Assembly (NCBI RefSeq): GCF_003336675.1 | Contig: NZ_QPII01000020.1 | Coordinates: forward strand, 17,747 to 81,746 | Direction: 5' to 3' | Source of the DNA: Billgrantia montanilacus | GTDB lineage: Bacteria > Pseudomonadota > Gammaproteobacteria > Pseudomonadales > Halomonadaceae | Length of the DNA stretch: 64,000 bases | Program-made: the position numbers and the translations under genes | The notes under the pieces: generated by a model | What the model was told of the DNA's origin: nothing | Databases searched by the model: none | What the model saw: the letters and a program-made list of their open reading frames with translations, nothing else | Part shown: positions 43,264-53,220 of the stretch, piece by piece | How positions within the stretch are numbered: position 1 is the stretch's first letter | Layout of the letters: the number at the start of each line of letters is the position of its first letter

Positions 43264-45336
43264 TCAGCTCGATTCTTTTGGCGACAGCTCCGGCAGCACT
43301 TCATCAGCATCGATGATCCGATTTCGGCCCGTTTGCTTGGCTTCATAAAGTGCGATGTCGGCTACTTTGAGCAAGCTATGCACGTCCTGGCCGTGTGTGG
43401 GGTATAGAGCGGTGCCGGCGGAAACGGTGACTTTCTCGGCCAGTTCGGGCAGGTCCATCGCCTCGATGCGGCTGCGTACCAGCTCGGCCAGGGCGCGCAG
43501 GCCTTTAGTGTCGGCTTCGGGGATTATCAGCGTGAATTCCTCGCCGCCGTAGCGGCAGGCGATGTCCTCGCGGCGAACAGTACGTCCGAGAAGATCGCCC
43601 ACGTTGCTTAGAACTTTATCGCCGATATCGTGGCCGTAGCAGTCGTTGATACGTTTGAAGTGGTCAACGTCCAGCATGACAATGCCGACTTGGCCGCCAT
43701 ACCGTTTGACTCGGGAAATCTCGCTGGCGAGTGCCTCCTCCAGCCGCCTGCGATTGAACAAGCCGGTCAGCGAGTCCTTGATGGACTGTTGACGGAGTCG
43801 CTCGCGGAGCCGCAGGTTGCTGACGGTGAGGGCGGCATGCTCGACGACCGTCGTCATCAGCGGCTGACGGTTGTCGAGCACCTGGCTTACGTCTTCCCCG
43901 CGCTCGATGGTCGGGATCAATTCGATGATTCCGATCATGGCGTCTTCCGTCTGCAGTGGTATGCATAAGCTCGCCACCCCTTCGTCGTGATATTGATGGC
44001 ATCGGGAAGCTTCGGTAGCAGGCACATGGCGTTGAACCTTGCCGAATCGAGTCGCCGTGCACGACGGGGCGGGTCCTTCTGGGACGAGGTGAGCGTTGTT
44101 GCCCCACTGGGCTGCCAGCTGCAGCTGGTCGTCCGAGTCCACCAGATAGGCCCGCCCCGCATCATGCGGAAAAAGGGCCTTGCATGTTTGGGTCACGGCA
44201 GCGAATACCTGCTTTTCGGTGGAGCAGGACAGGAGACGTTCGCTCATGCTGGTGAGTTCGGCGTTCTCTCGGCTGCGGTCCTCCAGGTTCCGGACCGTTT
44301 GGGCCAGCTCGGTGGTACGCTCCGCTACGCGGTGCTCCATATTGTGAAACTGGTCACGGAGACGGGCGACCATTGCATTGAAGGCCTTGGCGAGGATGCC
44401 GATTTCGTCGTTGCGATCGATGGTCGTACTGGCTGAGAGGTCGCCGTCGCCGACTCGGGTTGCGGTTTCGGCGAGCCGGCAGATCGGCGTGATGATTCGG
44501 CGCAGAAAGAAGTAGGCACCGATCAACGTAACGATCAGAATCAGGCCGTGGATGGCCAGTATTCTCGCGGTCAGTTGGTCGCCGGTACGCTGTAGCTCAT
44601 CGCGGTAGACCGAGGAGGCGATGTACCAGTCGAATGCGGGGAGATAGCGGACCCAGGACACCTTGTCGTAGATATAATTTCCCGGATCGCTCGGCTTGTC
44701 CCACTTGTAGACGACCCGATCGCCCGGCGTATCCGCTGCCGCCATCAGTTCGCTCGAGAGCGAGCGATTGCTGATCGGGTTCAGCAATTCACGGACGTTG
44801 ACACCCTCGATGTTCGGGTTGGGGTGGATGACCATCTCATGTCCGCCATCGAATACGAACAGGTAGCCTGAATCGGCGATGCGGGTTTCGTGCAAGTGGC
44901 GGCGCAGGCGCTCGGTCAAGATGACCTTGCGCGCAGCAACCTCCTCCTCTATGTAGTCGATCCCACTGTTACCCTGCTCGTCTACAGCAAGGCGAATGCT
45001 CTCTAGCAGTATTGCCGTTGCCGTCTCGGCATTAACGTGTTGGGCACCGTTTTGCGCTTCCAGGCGACCGGTGCCCGTCTCTACGAGTTGGAGAAGATTG
45101 CGTAGGTCGTGGCGGCGCATGCGCAAGGCTGATTCCTGCCACGCCAGGATTTCTTGTTGCGCGCTGGAGGCAAGTTCGTAAACGTTGTCGAGGACTACCC
45201 TGCCGGTGCGCTCCTCCTGGTGTTCGAGGAGATCTCGAAGCCAGGGTACAGACGACAAGTAGCTGACTGCGGCGAACACCATCACACAGGCGATAATGCC
45301 AGCATACGTCTTGAGAAAGAGCTTGGATTTTAGCAC
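43264..45336 (-). CDS. Membrane diguanylate cyclase with Cache, HAMP and GAF domains
   Basis: 690 residues: membrane helix ~10-30, periplasmic double-Cache domain (~35-265, GYLFVFDGGHEMVIHPN and the YKWDKPSD...FDWYIASSV strand), second membrane helix ~268-288, HAMP (~290-345), GAF-like domain (~370-510) and GGDEF domain (~525-680) with GGEEF preceded by RRED (I-site). It senses a small extracellular ligand, probably an amino or organic acid, and makes cyclic di-GMP. The third diguanylate cyclase in the window. Confidence 0.92.
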   Translation of the reverse strand: MLKSKLFLKTYAGIIACVMVFAAVSYLSSVPWLRDLLEHQEERTGRVVLDNVYELASSAQQEILAWQESALRMRRHDLRNLLQLVETGTGRLEAQNGAQHVNAETATAILLESIRLAVDEQGNSGIDYIEEEVAARKVILTERLRRHLHETRIADSGYLFVFDGGHEMVIHPNPNIEGVNVRELLNPISNRSLSSELMAAADTPGDRVVYKWDKPSDPGNYIYDKVSWVRYLPAFDWYIASSVYRDELQRTGDQLTARILAIHGLILIVTLIGAYFFLRRIITPICRLAETATRVGDGDLSASTTIDRNDEIGILAKAFNAMVARLRDQFHNMEHRVAERTTELAQTVRNLEDRSRENAELTSMSERLLSCSTEKQVFAAVTQTCKALFPHDAGRAYLVDSDDQLQLAAQWGNNAHLVPEGPAPSCTATRFGKVQRHVPATEASRCHQYHDEGVASLCIPLQTEDAMIGIIELIPTIERGEDVSQVLDNRQPLMTTVVEHAALTVSNLRLRERLRQQSIKDSLTGLFNRRRLEEALASEISRVKRYGGQVGIVMLDVDHFKRINDCYGHDIGDKVLSNVGDLLGRTVRREDIACRYGGEEFTLIIPEADTKGLRALAELVRSRIEAMDLPELAEKVTVSAGTALYPTHGQDVHSLLKVADIALYEAKQTGRNRIIDADEVLPELSPKESS

Positions 45337-45836
45337 ATGCTATTCCCAGGCGGGCTCATGACCGGCTGCGTTCTTTTTAGTATGTTCGTGAGGCAATCTC
45401 TCGCCTCCGCCAGTATCCATAAAATACCTTATTGGAAAAATGTTCGCAGCATCCATGCTTCGAAAGGCAAAGGTTGCCCTGGTCTGGTAGCACAGGGATC
45501 ACGGCCGCAGACCATACAGACAACCCGTGGGCTCCGTGTTGATTGAGGTCAAATGACTTTGTATCTCTTTCGCCTGGCACCGCCCTGAAACGTGCCGGAT
45601 ATCCCTGCACAAGCGACGAGCTGTAAAACCCCCCCGAGCCAGGCGTCTGACTCGGGGGTTCTTCGTTGCTGGCACCAAATTGCGTTTGCCGCTAGCGCCA
45701 CGCAGCCTGAAGGGGCTCATCCAACGCTGTGCAGACTGTAGTGGAGTCATCAGGAAACGGCACGAGGAAAGCAGTCGACTTGAGTATCGGAGCCGTCTGG
45801 CGATTGTCTGTTCCGCCGTGACTGCTTCCGCCGCTA
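45337..45836. other. Intergenic region with a terminator hairpin
   Basis: 500 bases with no gene I can support. At 45629-45660 a CCCCCGAG / CTCGGGGG hairpin followed by TTCTTCG is the clearest structure; it lies 23 bases after a short GC-rich stretch that does not look coding. Confidence 0.5.
45629..45660 (+). terminator. Terminator-like hairpin
   Basis: CCCCCCCGAG with CTCGGGGGTT, 12-base loop, followed by CTTCGTT. No obvious gene ends just upstream on the plus strand. Confidence 0.5.
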
Positions 45837-46262
45837 CTATTGAGGTAGGCTCAATTGCTCCAGCAGAGGTCCACTGCACTGCCGATCACGATCGGCATCC
45901 CCCGAGAGGCAATCCTCGACGGTTCGCTTGAGTTCGTTACCGATGTCTCCGTCTCGGTCTAAGACGAAGTGCAGTGGAGTATAAGTCCACTCGGAGCGGG
46001 GATGCTGCATGTAGATCATGCCGACTTTGCAACGTCCGTCATCGGTGCTGCCTTCGACCAGATACTGCGCCTGGGCGTTTGCGGCTGTGGTTGTCATGAA
46101 GCTGGTTTCCGCCTTACAGGCCGATACCGCCTCAATGAAGCATGCCTGCGATTCACAGGGCGGCGGACCGTCGGCACCCATCATCGAATTGGCCTCGACT
46201 GCCCAGAGCGCCAGCAGTACCAGGGGGACGGAAGCTAAACCGTTTCTCTTTCTTGTTCGCAT
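45837..46262 (-). CDS. Small secreted protein of unknown function
   Basis: 141 residues from the ATG at 46262 (GGGAG upstream). N-terminus MRTRKRNGL then a hydrophobic stretch ending near ALWAVEANS is a Sec signal peptide. The mature part has four to six cysteines (CESQACF, SACKAE, GRCKVG, EDCL, QCSG), so disulfides in the periplasm are likely. No family recognised. Confidence 0.65.
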   Translation of the reverse strand: MRTRKRNGLASVPLVLLALWAVEANSMMGADGPPPCESQACFIEAVSACKAETSFMTTTAANAQAQYLVEGSTDDGRCKVGMIYMQHPRSEWTYTPLHFVLDRDGDIGNELKRTVEDCLSGDADRDRQCSGPLLEQLSLPQ

Positions 46263-46532
46263 ATTCACTCTCCCAAGCGTACGACTTCTGTGTTGTAACC
46301 TAGTTGCTTGCGGCTAGATCCACAAAACAGATGGTCGGTGAGGAACACTGGCACACGTCAATGACGTTTCGGTATACCACGCCTACCTGCGTTCGATCAT
46401 GTAAGCCATTTCCTACACCGCTGTCGGCGAAGCCCCACAGATAACGGCTATTGTCACTGGTATGCTCTCCGCGTTCGGTACGATTGACTAATAAACGAAT
46501 AGCAGCGGTATCTCCAGACGCAGGGAGGCGTA

Positions 46533-48743
46533 ATGGCCAGCGCAAGCGGATTGCAATTCACCTTGACCCTATCCAGGGCCGAGGACGTGGCGGTCATCGA
46601 GTTCACCCACCGCGAGCAGCTCTCCGCGCCCTTCGAGCTGACGGTACGCTTCGCCAGCAGCGACCCCGACCTGGGTGCCGAGGCTATCCTCGACCGCGAG
46701 GCCACGCTGACGATCTGGCAGGATGGCGAGGTGCTGCGTCGTATTCACGGCGTGGTGAGCGAGTTCGGCTGCGGCGATAGCGGCCACCGCCGTACCTTCT
46801 ACCACGTGGTGATTTGCCCTGCGCTGTGGCGCCTTGGGCTGCGCCAGAACTCGCGTATCTTCCAGAACGTCTCGCCGCTTACCGTGCTCAACACCCTGTG
46901 CGACGAGCACGGCCTGAGCAACGTGGCCTTCGCCGCCACCCGCGAACCCGAGTCCCGGGAGTACCTGACCCAGTACCGCGAGACTGATCTCACCTTCGTC
47001 CAGCGCCTCGCCGCCGAAGAAGGCTTGTTCTACTTCCACGAGTTCTTCGAAACCGGTGGCGATGCCCCGGGTGCCGCCCATCGCCTGGTCTTCGCCGACG
47101 CCCCCCAGGTGCTGTCCCACCTGGGCAGCCGCAGCTACCACAGCCGTAGTGGTGGCACGCCGCCCCAGCGCCATGTGCGCAAGCTGCAGCAGGTCGCCCG
47201 GGTCGCCCCGGCCTCGGTCACACTCAAGGACTACTCCTTTAAGAACCCTGGCTATTCACAGTTACATCAGGCCCAGCTACACGACCCTATGGCCGACGGG
47301 CTGGAAGCACATGCGCAAAGTGCCGTCGTTGATAAAGGGTACGAACACTACGACTATCCCGGCCGCTACAAGGCCGATGCCTCCGGCGAGGCCTTCACCC
47401 GTATTCGCCTGGAAGCGCTGCGCCAGAACGCCAGCACCGCCGATGCCGAGAGCGACCTGCCCGAACTCGCCCCCGGCACCCGTTTCACCCTGACCGACCA
47501 CGACCTCGACGAGCTCAACCAGGACTGGCAAGTGCTCGGCGTGGTCCACCACGGTACGCAACCCCAGGCCCTGGAAGAGGACGGATTCATTCAGAGCACT
47601 GGCCAGAGCGATGGGCAGGGGAATGGTGGCCTGCAGGGGCGGGCAGGCTCGGAAGCCATGACCAAGTACCACAACGAACTGGTGCTGATGCCCGCCAACC
47701 TGACCTGGCGGCCCACGCCCAATGCCAAGCCCCGGGTCGACGGCCCGCAAGTCGCCTTCGTTGTCGGCCCCGAGGGCGAGGAGATCCACTGCGACGAGCA
47801 CGGCCGGGTCAAGGTGCAGTTCCCCTGGGATCGCTACGCCGAACCGAATGAAACGGCCAGCGCTTGGCTCAGGGTCAGCCAGGACTGGGCCGGCGGCGGC
47901 TACGGCAGCATCGCCATTCCGCGGATCGGGCATGAAATTATCGTCAGCTACCTCGAGGGCGACCCCGACCAGCCGCTGATCACCGGGCGCACCTATCACG
48001 CCGTCAACACGCCGCCCCATGAACTTCCGGCTCACAAGACCCGCACCGTGATCCGCACCCAGAGCCACCAGGGCGAAGGCTTCAATGAACTGCGCTTCGA
48101 GGACGAAGCCGAGGGCGAGCAGATCTGGCTCCACGCCCAGAAGGATCTGGAGCTGCTGACGAATCACAATCGCACCGAAGAGATCGGCAACGACAGCCAC
48201 CTCACGGTACACCGCAACCGCATCAGCGAGATCCACGCCGACGACCACCTGACCGTGCATGGCCAGCGCCACGTCCAGGTCGACGGCGACGACCACCTGA
48301 TCGTCGGCGCCACCCGCCACGAAAAGACCGCCCGCGCCCATCTCACCGAAGCCGGGCAAGAGATCCACCACAAGGCCGGCAGCAAGACGGTCGTCGACGC
48401 CGGTGCCGAGATCACCCTCAAGGCCGGCGGCAGCTTCATCAAGCTCGACCCCAGCGGCATCACCATCGTCGGCGCCCAGGTCAAGATCAACTCCGGCGGC
48501 AGTCCTGGCGTTGGGAGCGGGCAGGGAGCTCAGGCGCCGGAACTGCCCCAGCGTGCTGAGCGAGAGGAACATACTCAAACCGCCTTCACAGGCCATGGAC
48601 CCAGCCAGCAGGCGCAGTTGGTCGAGGCAGAAGGCCTGGGCGAACGGGAGTTTCTCGTCGACGTCACTAGCGGCGGTCAGGATGGTCAGCAGGTTCGTCT
48701 GCGCAAGGGGCGGTCCCGGGCGAATGGGGGGCAGAACGGATGA
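46533..48743 (+). CDS. vgrG: Type VI secretion tip protein VgrG
   Basis: 736 residues. gp27-like base (~1-370, FTHREQLSAPFELTVRF...), gp5-like OB fold (~385-480, GPEGEEIHCDEHGRVKVQFPWDR), a beta-helix needle with H/D-rich repeats (~500-640) and a C-terminal extension rich in Q/E/G. It forms the spike of the T6SS and carries the effector encoded next. The neighbouring genes contain no T6SS sheath or baseplate components, so this is an orphan vgrG island. Overlaps the effector gene by four bases. Confidence 0.95.
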   Translation: MASASGLQFTLTLSRAEDVAVIEFTHREQLSAPFELTVRFASSDPDLGAEAILDREATLTIWQDGEVLRRIHGVVSEFGCGDSGHRRTFYHVVICPALWRLGLRQNSRIFQNVSPLTVLNTLCDEHGLSNVAFAATREPESREYLTQYRETDLTFVQRLAAEEGLFYFHEFFETGGDAPGAAHRLVFADAPQVLSHLGSRSYHSRSGGTPPQRHVRKLQQVARVAPASVTLKDYSFKNPGYSQLHQAQLHDPMADGLEAHAQSAVVDKGYEHYDYPGRYKADASGEAFTRIRLEALRQNASTADAESDLPELAPGTRFTLTDHDLDELNQDWQVLGVVHHGTQPQALEEDGFIQSTGQSDGQGNGGLQGRAGSEAMTKYHNELVLMPANLTWRPTPNAKPRVDGPQVAFVVGPEGEEIHCDEHGRVKVQFPWDRYAEPNETASAWLRVSQDWAGGGYGSIAIPRIGHEIIVSYLEGDPDQPLITGRTYHAVNTPPHELPAHKTRTVIRTQSHQGEGFNELRFEDEAEGEQIWLHAQKDLELLTNHNRTEEIGNDSHLTVHRNRISEIHADDHLTVHGQRHVQVDGDDHLIVGATRHEKTARAHLTEAGQEIHHKAGSKTVVDAGAEITLKAGGSFIKLDPSGITIVGAQVKINSGGSPGVGSGQGAQAPELPQRAEREEHTQTAFTGHGPSQQAQLVEAEGLGEREFLVDVTSGGQDGQQVRLRKGRSRANGGQNG

Positions 48744-51700
48744 GCGAAGGCGATCTCAAGGAACTGCAAGACGAGGACGTCGACCTGGGTGTGCGGCGTC
48801 GTGTCGAGTACGACGATGACGAAGACGGCACCTTGGCGCTGGTCATTGCCAAGCGTGAAGGCGGCGGCGAGATCGAGATACCGCTGGTGGAGCATGCCCG
48901 AACCGTTTTCGAGCGCAACGATGGCAGCCTGCAGGACAATACCCTTCTGGCCGTTCGCCCCCTGGCGGAGGTGGGACGCAACCGCCCCGTTCAACGAAGT
49001 GGGGTGACGACTTACACCGGTATCGCCACCGCCATGCTGCGCCCGGGCTATCTGTACGTCTTCTATGACAACCGCCTGTGGCGTGAGCTCGAGGTTGGTA
49101 CCGATGGCAAGCTCAGCGACGTGGACCTGGAGCGCTATCGTGAGCTGGCCGAGCAGGGTGAGACGCCCGACGAGCGTGACAGCGAAGGCGAGTGGCTCGA
49201 TGACATCCTGCTGCCGGCAATGCTGCAGGGGCAGGCCACCCTCTACAAGGTGCGCCTCGCCTACAGCGAGATCGCCTGGAGCTGGCCCTACATCTCATGG
49301 TTGGAGGCGAATCCCAACCGGCTCGATGCTCGCACCAGTGCCGTGGGGCATGCCCATGCCGTTATCCTCGATACGACTAGCTGGCTCACCATGCAGACGG
49401 GTTTTCCCGCCGGGCGCGTGGCTGAACAGCCGGCACTGCGTGAGCGCGATCTCGGCATCGAACTCATGCTCGAAGCACCCGAAGCCTTCACCCCCGACTT
49501 TTCCGCGCCGGCAGGCGATGAATTGTGCTCAAAGCTCAAGGACTTGTGGGAGCAGGCTGGGGAAGCCGACCGTGCCGCCTCACTGGTGCTGGAATGCGAT
49601 GCAGGCGAAGACCTCTTGGCTGGTATACGGGACAACGCCGGCATCGTTGCCGTGGCACTGACGGACCCCCTGTTCACGCTGCGCCATGCCCTGGCCCAGA
49701 TCCATCTTGCCCAGCATTACCTGGATGGCCTCGACAGCCGGCTGGCCGACAATCCCTTGGGACATTCGGCCAAGTTGATTCGTCAGGCTCTCTTCACCGC
49801 GCCGAGCAGTGGCGAGGCGAATCCACTTGCCGAGTTTCGGGGCGCCATCGACCCGACAAAGCTCGATGACACCCTCGAGCAGGCCGAACGCAACGCCGCG
49901 CTTGCGGTAGTGCGCAAACAGCTCGACGCCCTCGAGCAACTGGCCAGCCAGGGCCAGCTAACCGCCGTGCTGCGCGATTTCACCAGCCATCATCAGCTCG
50001 GCATATGTGAAGGCTACGGCCTGTGTGGTGATCTCTACGGCGTGCTGCAACAGCTTCCTGGTGTGCTTCAGGACCAGGGCGACACCCGGCAAGAGGCCCG
50101 TACCCGGCAGCTCCTCAAAACGCTGCTGACCGACCGGGAGCTGCAAGCGCTTTGGAGTGCAGACGAGAACGAGGCCACCGGTGAATCGGCTGAGGACGCA
50201 ACAAACGATGGCAGTGGAAACTTCCGGCCTGCCTTCCTGCGACGGCTCGCCAATGACGACCGCGATATCGACGAGGCCCTGGCCGAAAGCCTGGGGCTGG
50301 AGACCCTAGGGCTGATCGCGCGGAATCTGACCGAGCAAGCGTCGGCCGACCAAGAACAAGCGCAACAGAACGAAGTGCTCAGCCTGGCCAATGCCGGCAA
50401 GGTGAGCGGCTTGGTCAACACGGTAGTGGGGCAGTGGAGCCAGGCCGTGCTGCGGGTATCGGAACGGGTCGGCGACGACGTGGACGTGGTGCACATGCGG
50501 CGTGTGTTCACCTCCGTTGGCACCCATGCCAACCTGGTCGATGGCAGCCTGAAGGGCGAGCTACAAGTTATGCATCGTGGCGATGTCGACCTGAGCCGCT
50601 ACGTCATCATCGGCGTGCATGGGGATGGCATCGAATGGGGACTAACCGAGCGCGACCGCACCAGTGGCGTGTTCCAGACCCAGCGAGACTACCTATACGC
50701 CGAGCAGGTGGACCCCAGGGGGAACGTAAGTACCTCGACCAGCCCGAAACGCATGTCGTCGGAGGTAGACGATGCCATCCGTCAGGTCGCCGGCCATGTC
50801 CTGGTGTACGTACTCCCCGCAGGCCACCCCGAAGCCGCGAAGGTAGCGCAACTGCGTCTGACCAAGCTAGCCGGTCAGGTTAAAGTGATGATAGATGGCC
50901 CGGCGGTGTCGAGACTGTTGGTGGGGTTTGCGATATATAACCTTGGTCGAGAAACAGCTATTGCTGTCAAAGCACGTAACGATGGTGAGCTAACAGGGCT
51001 TCAACTTACTAAGGCGTTTAGTGGTCTGCTGGATTTGGGGGCTGCGTCAATGAAGTTGCATGCAGTGCTATACCCAGAACCAATTTCTACCGTGGGAAAT
51101 TTTATTCAAAGGCCTTTGTTCGATTTGAAAAACTTTCCCAAAGTTGGTCCTTGGATAGCAAATCAGCTTGCTCGTCAGGGAGGAAGTGGTCTGGTTCGAA
51201 CGTTGGGGCTGGCAAATTTTCTGGCTGGTGTAATGGTCGTAGGAATCAGCAGTTGGGAATTACGGAGTAGTTTGCAACAAGGTGATCGTGATGCGGTCCT
51301 CGGCCATAGTGTAGCGATTGTCGGTGGGGCACTGTTTCTTGCCGCCCCCCTGATGGCAGGGCTTGTGATGATTCCTGGCTGGGGCTGGGCGCTGCTGGGT
51401 CTGGGGTTGGCCATCGGTGGTACTAGCTATGCCGCCATGAACCAGGATACTCCCTTCGAGCAGCTGCTCAGGCAAGGCCCCTTGGGTACCCATCCCGCCA
51501 GTACGATGACAACGGCCGACGATACCGTTTACTACCCCCAGCTGTTGACACAGCTGAGCCCGGCCCAGATTGAGGTAATTCGCTATGGAAGCCTAGCTGC
51601 CGAAGAGCGACGGGCATTGCTGGAAAGCGTATGGGAATCCACGACGGATACCCCCAGCAGCCGCGACTATGTGGTGACGATCAGTACGCCGCTGATCAGC

Positions 51701-52165
51701 CGCTACAAGATTGGTGAGACATTGAACCTGGCCGTACAGGAGCTGGAGCAGACCGATACCGGGACTATCAGCCCGCTTGGCACCTATGAACAGCTCTCGT
51801 ATATCACACGTACACCGGAACCGTTCGAAATCGGCAAGCGGCAGTTACTGCCGCAGCAAAGCGCAGTACGCTTTCTGGTCAAGCGCAAGGTGGCTGAGGA
51901 GAGCTTCCAGATGGGTGGCACCAGCGTGACCTCCACGGCTCGCCTACGTGTTGCCCTGCAGGCGAGAATAGAATGGGAGCTGGGAGAGATGGTATTGCCC
52001 ACCCCGATGCTCAAAGTGTATGAGCCCTACGTGGAAGGCGAGCACGATGCATTGCCGGCCCGGTCGCATCGTACGGTGGATAACCCGATCGCCAATTTGA
52101 TCAGATCCTTTACGGGGCGTTCACAGGATTCCCGTTACTGGTACATCCAGGAATTCCAGGTATGA
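48740..52165 (+). CDS. MIX-motif T6SS effector with C-terminal membrane hairpin (VasX-like)
   Basis: 1,141 residues. LRPGYLYVF (100-108) fits the MIX consensus hRxGhhYhh that marks T6SS effectors and is preceded by the region typical of VasX-type N-terminal domains. Around residues 818-838 and 855-895 lie strongly hydrophobic segments rich in Gly/Ala, consistent with a pore-forming toxin acting on the target inner membrane. Gene order vgrG-effector-immunity and four-base overlaps on both sides support the role. Base composition drops between about 50,920 and 51,260, so the toxic C-terminal part may be a later acquisition. Confidence 0.85.
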   Translation: MSEGDLKELQDEDVDLGVRRRVEYDDDEDGTLALVIAKREGGGEIEIPLVEHARTVFERNDGSLQDNTLLAVRPLAEVGRNRPVQRSGVTTYTGIATAMLRPGYLYVFYDNRLWRELEVGTDGKLSDVDLERYRELAEQGETPDERDSEGEWLDDILLPAMLQGQATLYKVRLAYSEIAWSWPYISWLEANPNRLDARTSAVGHAHAVILDTTSWLTMQTGFPAGRVAEQPALRERDLGIELMLEAPEAFTPDFSAPAGDELCSKLKDLWEQAGEADRAASLVLECDAGEDLLAGIRDNAGIVAVALTDPLFTLRHALAQIHLAQHYLDGLDSRLADNPLGHSAKLIRQALFTAPSSGEANPLAEFRGAIDPTKLDDTLEQAERNAALAVVRKQLDALEQLASQGQLTAVLRDFTSHHQLGICEGYGLCGDLYGVLQQLPGVLQDQGDTRQEARTRQLLKTLLTDRELQALWSADENEATGESAEDATNDGSGNFRPAFLRRLANDDRDIDEALAESLGLETLGLIARNLTEQASADQEQAQQNEVLSLANAGKVSGLVNTVVGQWSQAVLRVSERVGDDVDVVHMRRVFTSVGTHANLVDGSLKGELQVMHRGDVDLSRYVIIGVHGDGIEWGLTERDRTSGVFQTQRDYLYAEQVDPRGNVSTSTSPKRMSSEVDDAIRQVAGHVLVYVLPAGHPEAAKVAQLRLTKLAGQVKVMIDGPAVSRLLVGFAIYNLGRETAIAVKARNDGELTGLQLTKAFSGLLDLGAASMKLHAVLYPEPISTVGNFIQRPLFDLKNFPKVGPWIANQLARQGGSGLVRTLGLANFLAGVMVVGISSWELRSSLQQGDRDAVLGHSVAIVGGALFLAAPLMAGLVMIPGWGWALLGLGLAIGGTSYAAMNQDTPFEQLLRQGPLGTHPASTMTTADDTVYYPQLLTQLSPAQIEVIRYGSLAAEERRALLESVWESTTDTPSSRDYVVTISTPLISRYKIGETLNLAVQELEQTDTGTISPLGTYEQLSYITRTPEPFEIGKRQLLPQQSAVRFLVKRKVAEESFQMGGTSVTSTARLRVALQARIEWELGEMVLPTPMLKVYEPYVEGEHDALPARSHRTVDNPIANLIRSFTGRSQDSRYWYIQEFQV

Positions 52166-53220
52166 AAGAGGCAGTTTCCTCCCACTATGGCCCCGGTGCT
52201 TACCGTGTCGGTGCCATTCCTTCCATGCCGGCACCGCCCAAGAAGCGCGAGCGTATTGGTGAGGAGCTGCTGCCCTTTGGCGATTACGCAGGCATTGATC
52301 CTTACCAGCAGCTCTGTGAGGATGCGGAGTTCGTTCAGCATCAGGATCGTCAGGATAAGGCGTTCTACGAAACGAATGACTGGTGGTGGGATCATCAGAG
52401 GATTCGTTTTCTAGAGAGTAAGATGGGGATCACAGCGCTCCTTTTGCTGGTTCCTTATATGTTGGCTGTCGCACTTCTTGTTCTTGTGGTTTATATGGGT
52501 ATTGAGTTAACTTTTTTTTTAGACCCTTTGATTGGGGGGCTGTCAATATTTGTGGGGATGGTTTTTTTTGTTATAGGGATGATTTTTGTTTTTATTGCGA
52601 TGCCACATATTAGTCGGTTCGCTATGAGTGGTGTCGTTTGGCTGGCAACACCACTTCACAAATATATTTCCAGTAAGGCTAGGGGCTACATGGAAAACCG
52701 ATGCAGTGAGTTTAATCGTCAAACCGGGACGGCAAGCTTCGCTCAAGGCAAGAAGAAGCCACCGCTGAAGGCACCTTTCGTCGAGTTCGATGGCTACGTG
52801 GAAAGGGTTGTGCAGCGTGGCGGTATCTTCTATCGGCTGATGTTCGTGCATCGATATACCGGCAAGCAGTTCAGCCAGACCACACTCAGCGCCATCGTCG
52901 ATCACAAGCACGAGGTGCACGCCACGTGGGACATGTTGCAGCGTTATATGGACGTGAGCCAGCCCATGCCGGATGTACCGCGCCTGGAGCCGTTCCGCCA
53001 TCTTGATCCCACTACCGCCGAGCACGACCGGCAAACGGGCCGCAACCCGCGCTACTGGCGCGATCTGGATCTGGAAACTTGGAAGGCGGGCGAGGGTGCT
53101 GCCCAGCTCAAGGCGCAGATTGACTATCCCTGGTCCCGCCAGCGCTGCCAGCTCACCCCGCAGCTTGGGAAGGTGGAGATGACTATCTACCGTGAGCGAC
53201 AGGAAGCTGCGGTGGCATGA
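52162..53220 (+). CDS. Predicted immunity membrane protein, copy 1
   Basis: 352 residues overlapping the effector by four bases. A conserved N-terminal part (YRVGAIPSMPAPPKKRER...WWWDHQRIRFLE) is followed by two or three membrane helices (~90-155) and a soluble C-terminal domain of ~180 residues (YMENRCSEFNRQTG...). Position directly after a pore-like effector suggests that it protects the producer's inner membrane. The membrane part contains a T9 and a T8 run (52512-52520, 52562-52569), in frame here but prone to slippage. Confidence 0.75.
   Translation: MKEAVSSHYGPGAYRVGAIPSMPAPPKKRERIGEELLPFGDYAGIDPYQQLCEDAEFVQHQDRQDKAFYETNDWWWDHQRIRFLESKMGITALLLLVPYMLAVALLVLVVYMGIELTFFLDPLIGGLSIFVGMVFFVIGMIFVFIAMPHISRFAMSGVVWLATPLHKYISSKARGYMENRCSEFNRQTGTASFAQGKKKPPLKAPFVEFDGYVERVVQRGGIFYRLMFVHRYTGKQFSQTTLSAIVDHKHEVHATWDMLQRYMDVSQPMPDVPRLEPFRHLDPTTAEHDRQTGRNPRYWRDLDLETWKAGEGAAQLKAQIDYPWSRQRCQLTPQLGKVEMTIYRERQEAAVA

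Noticed and set aside
47277..48596. Long antisense frame within vgrG
   Set aside because: Shadow; VgrG domains are all on the plus strand.
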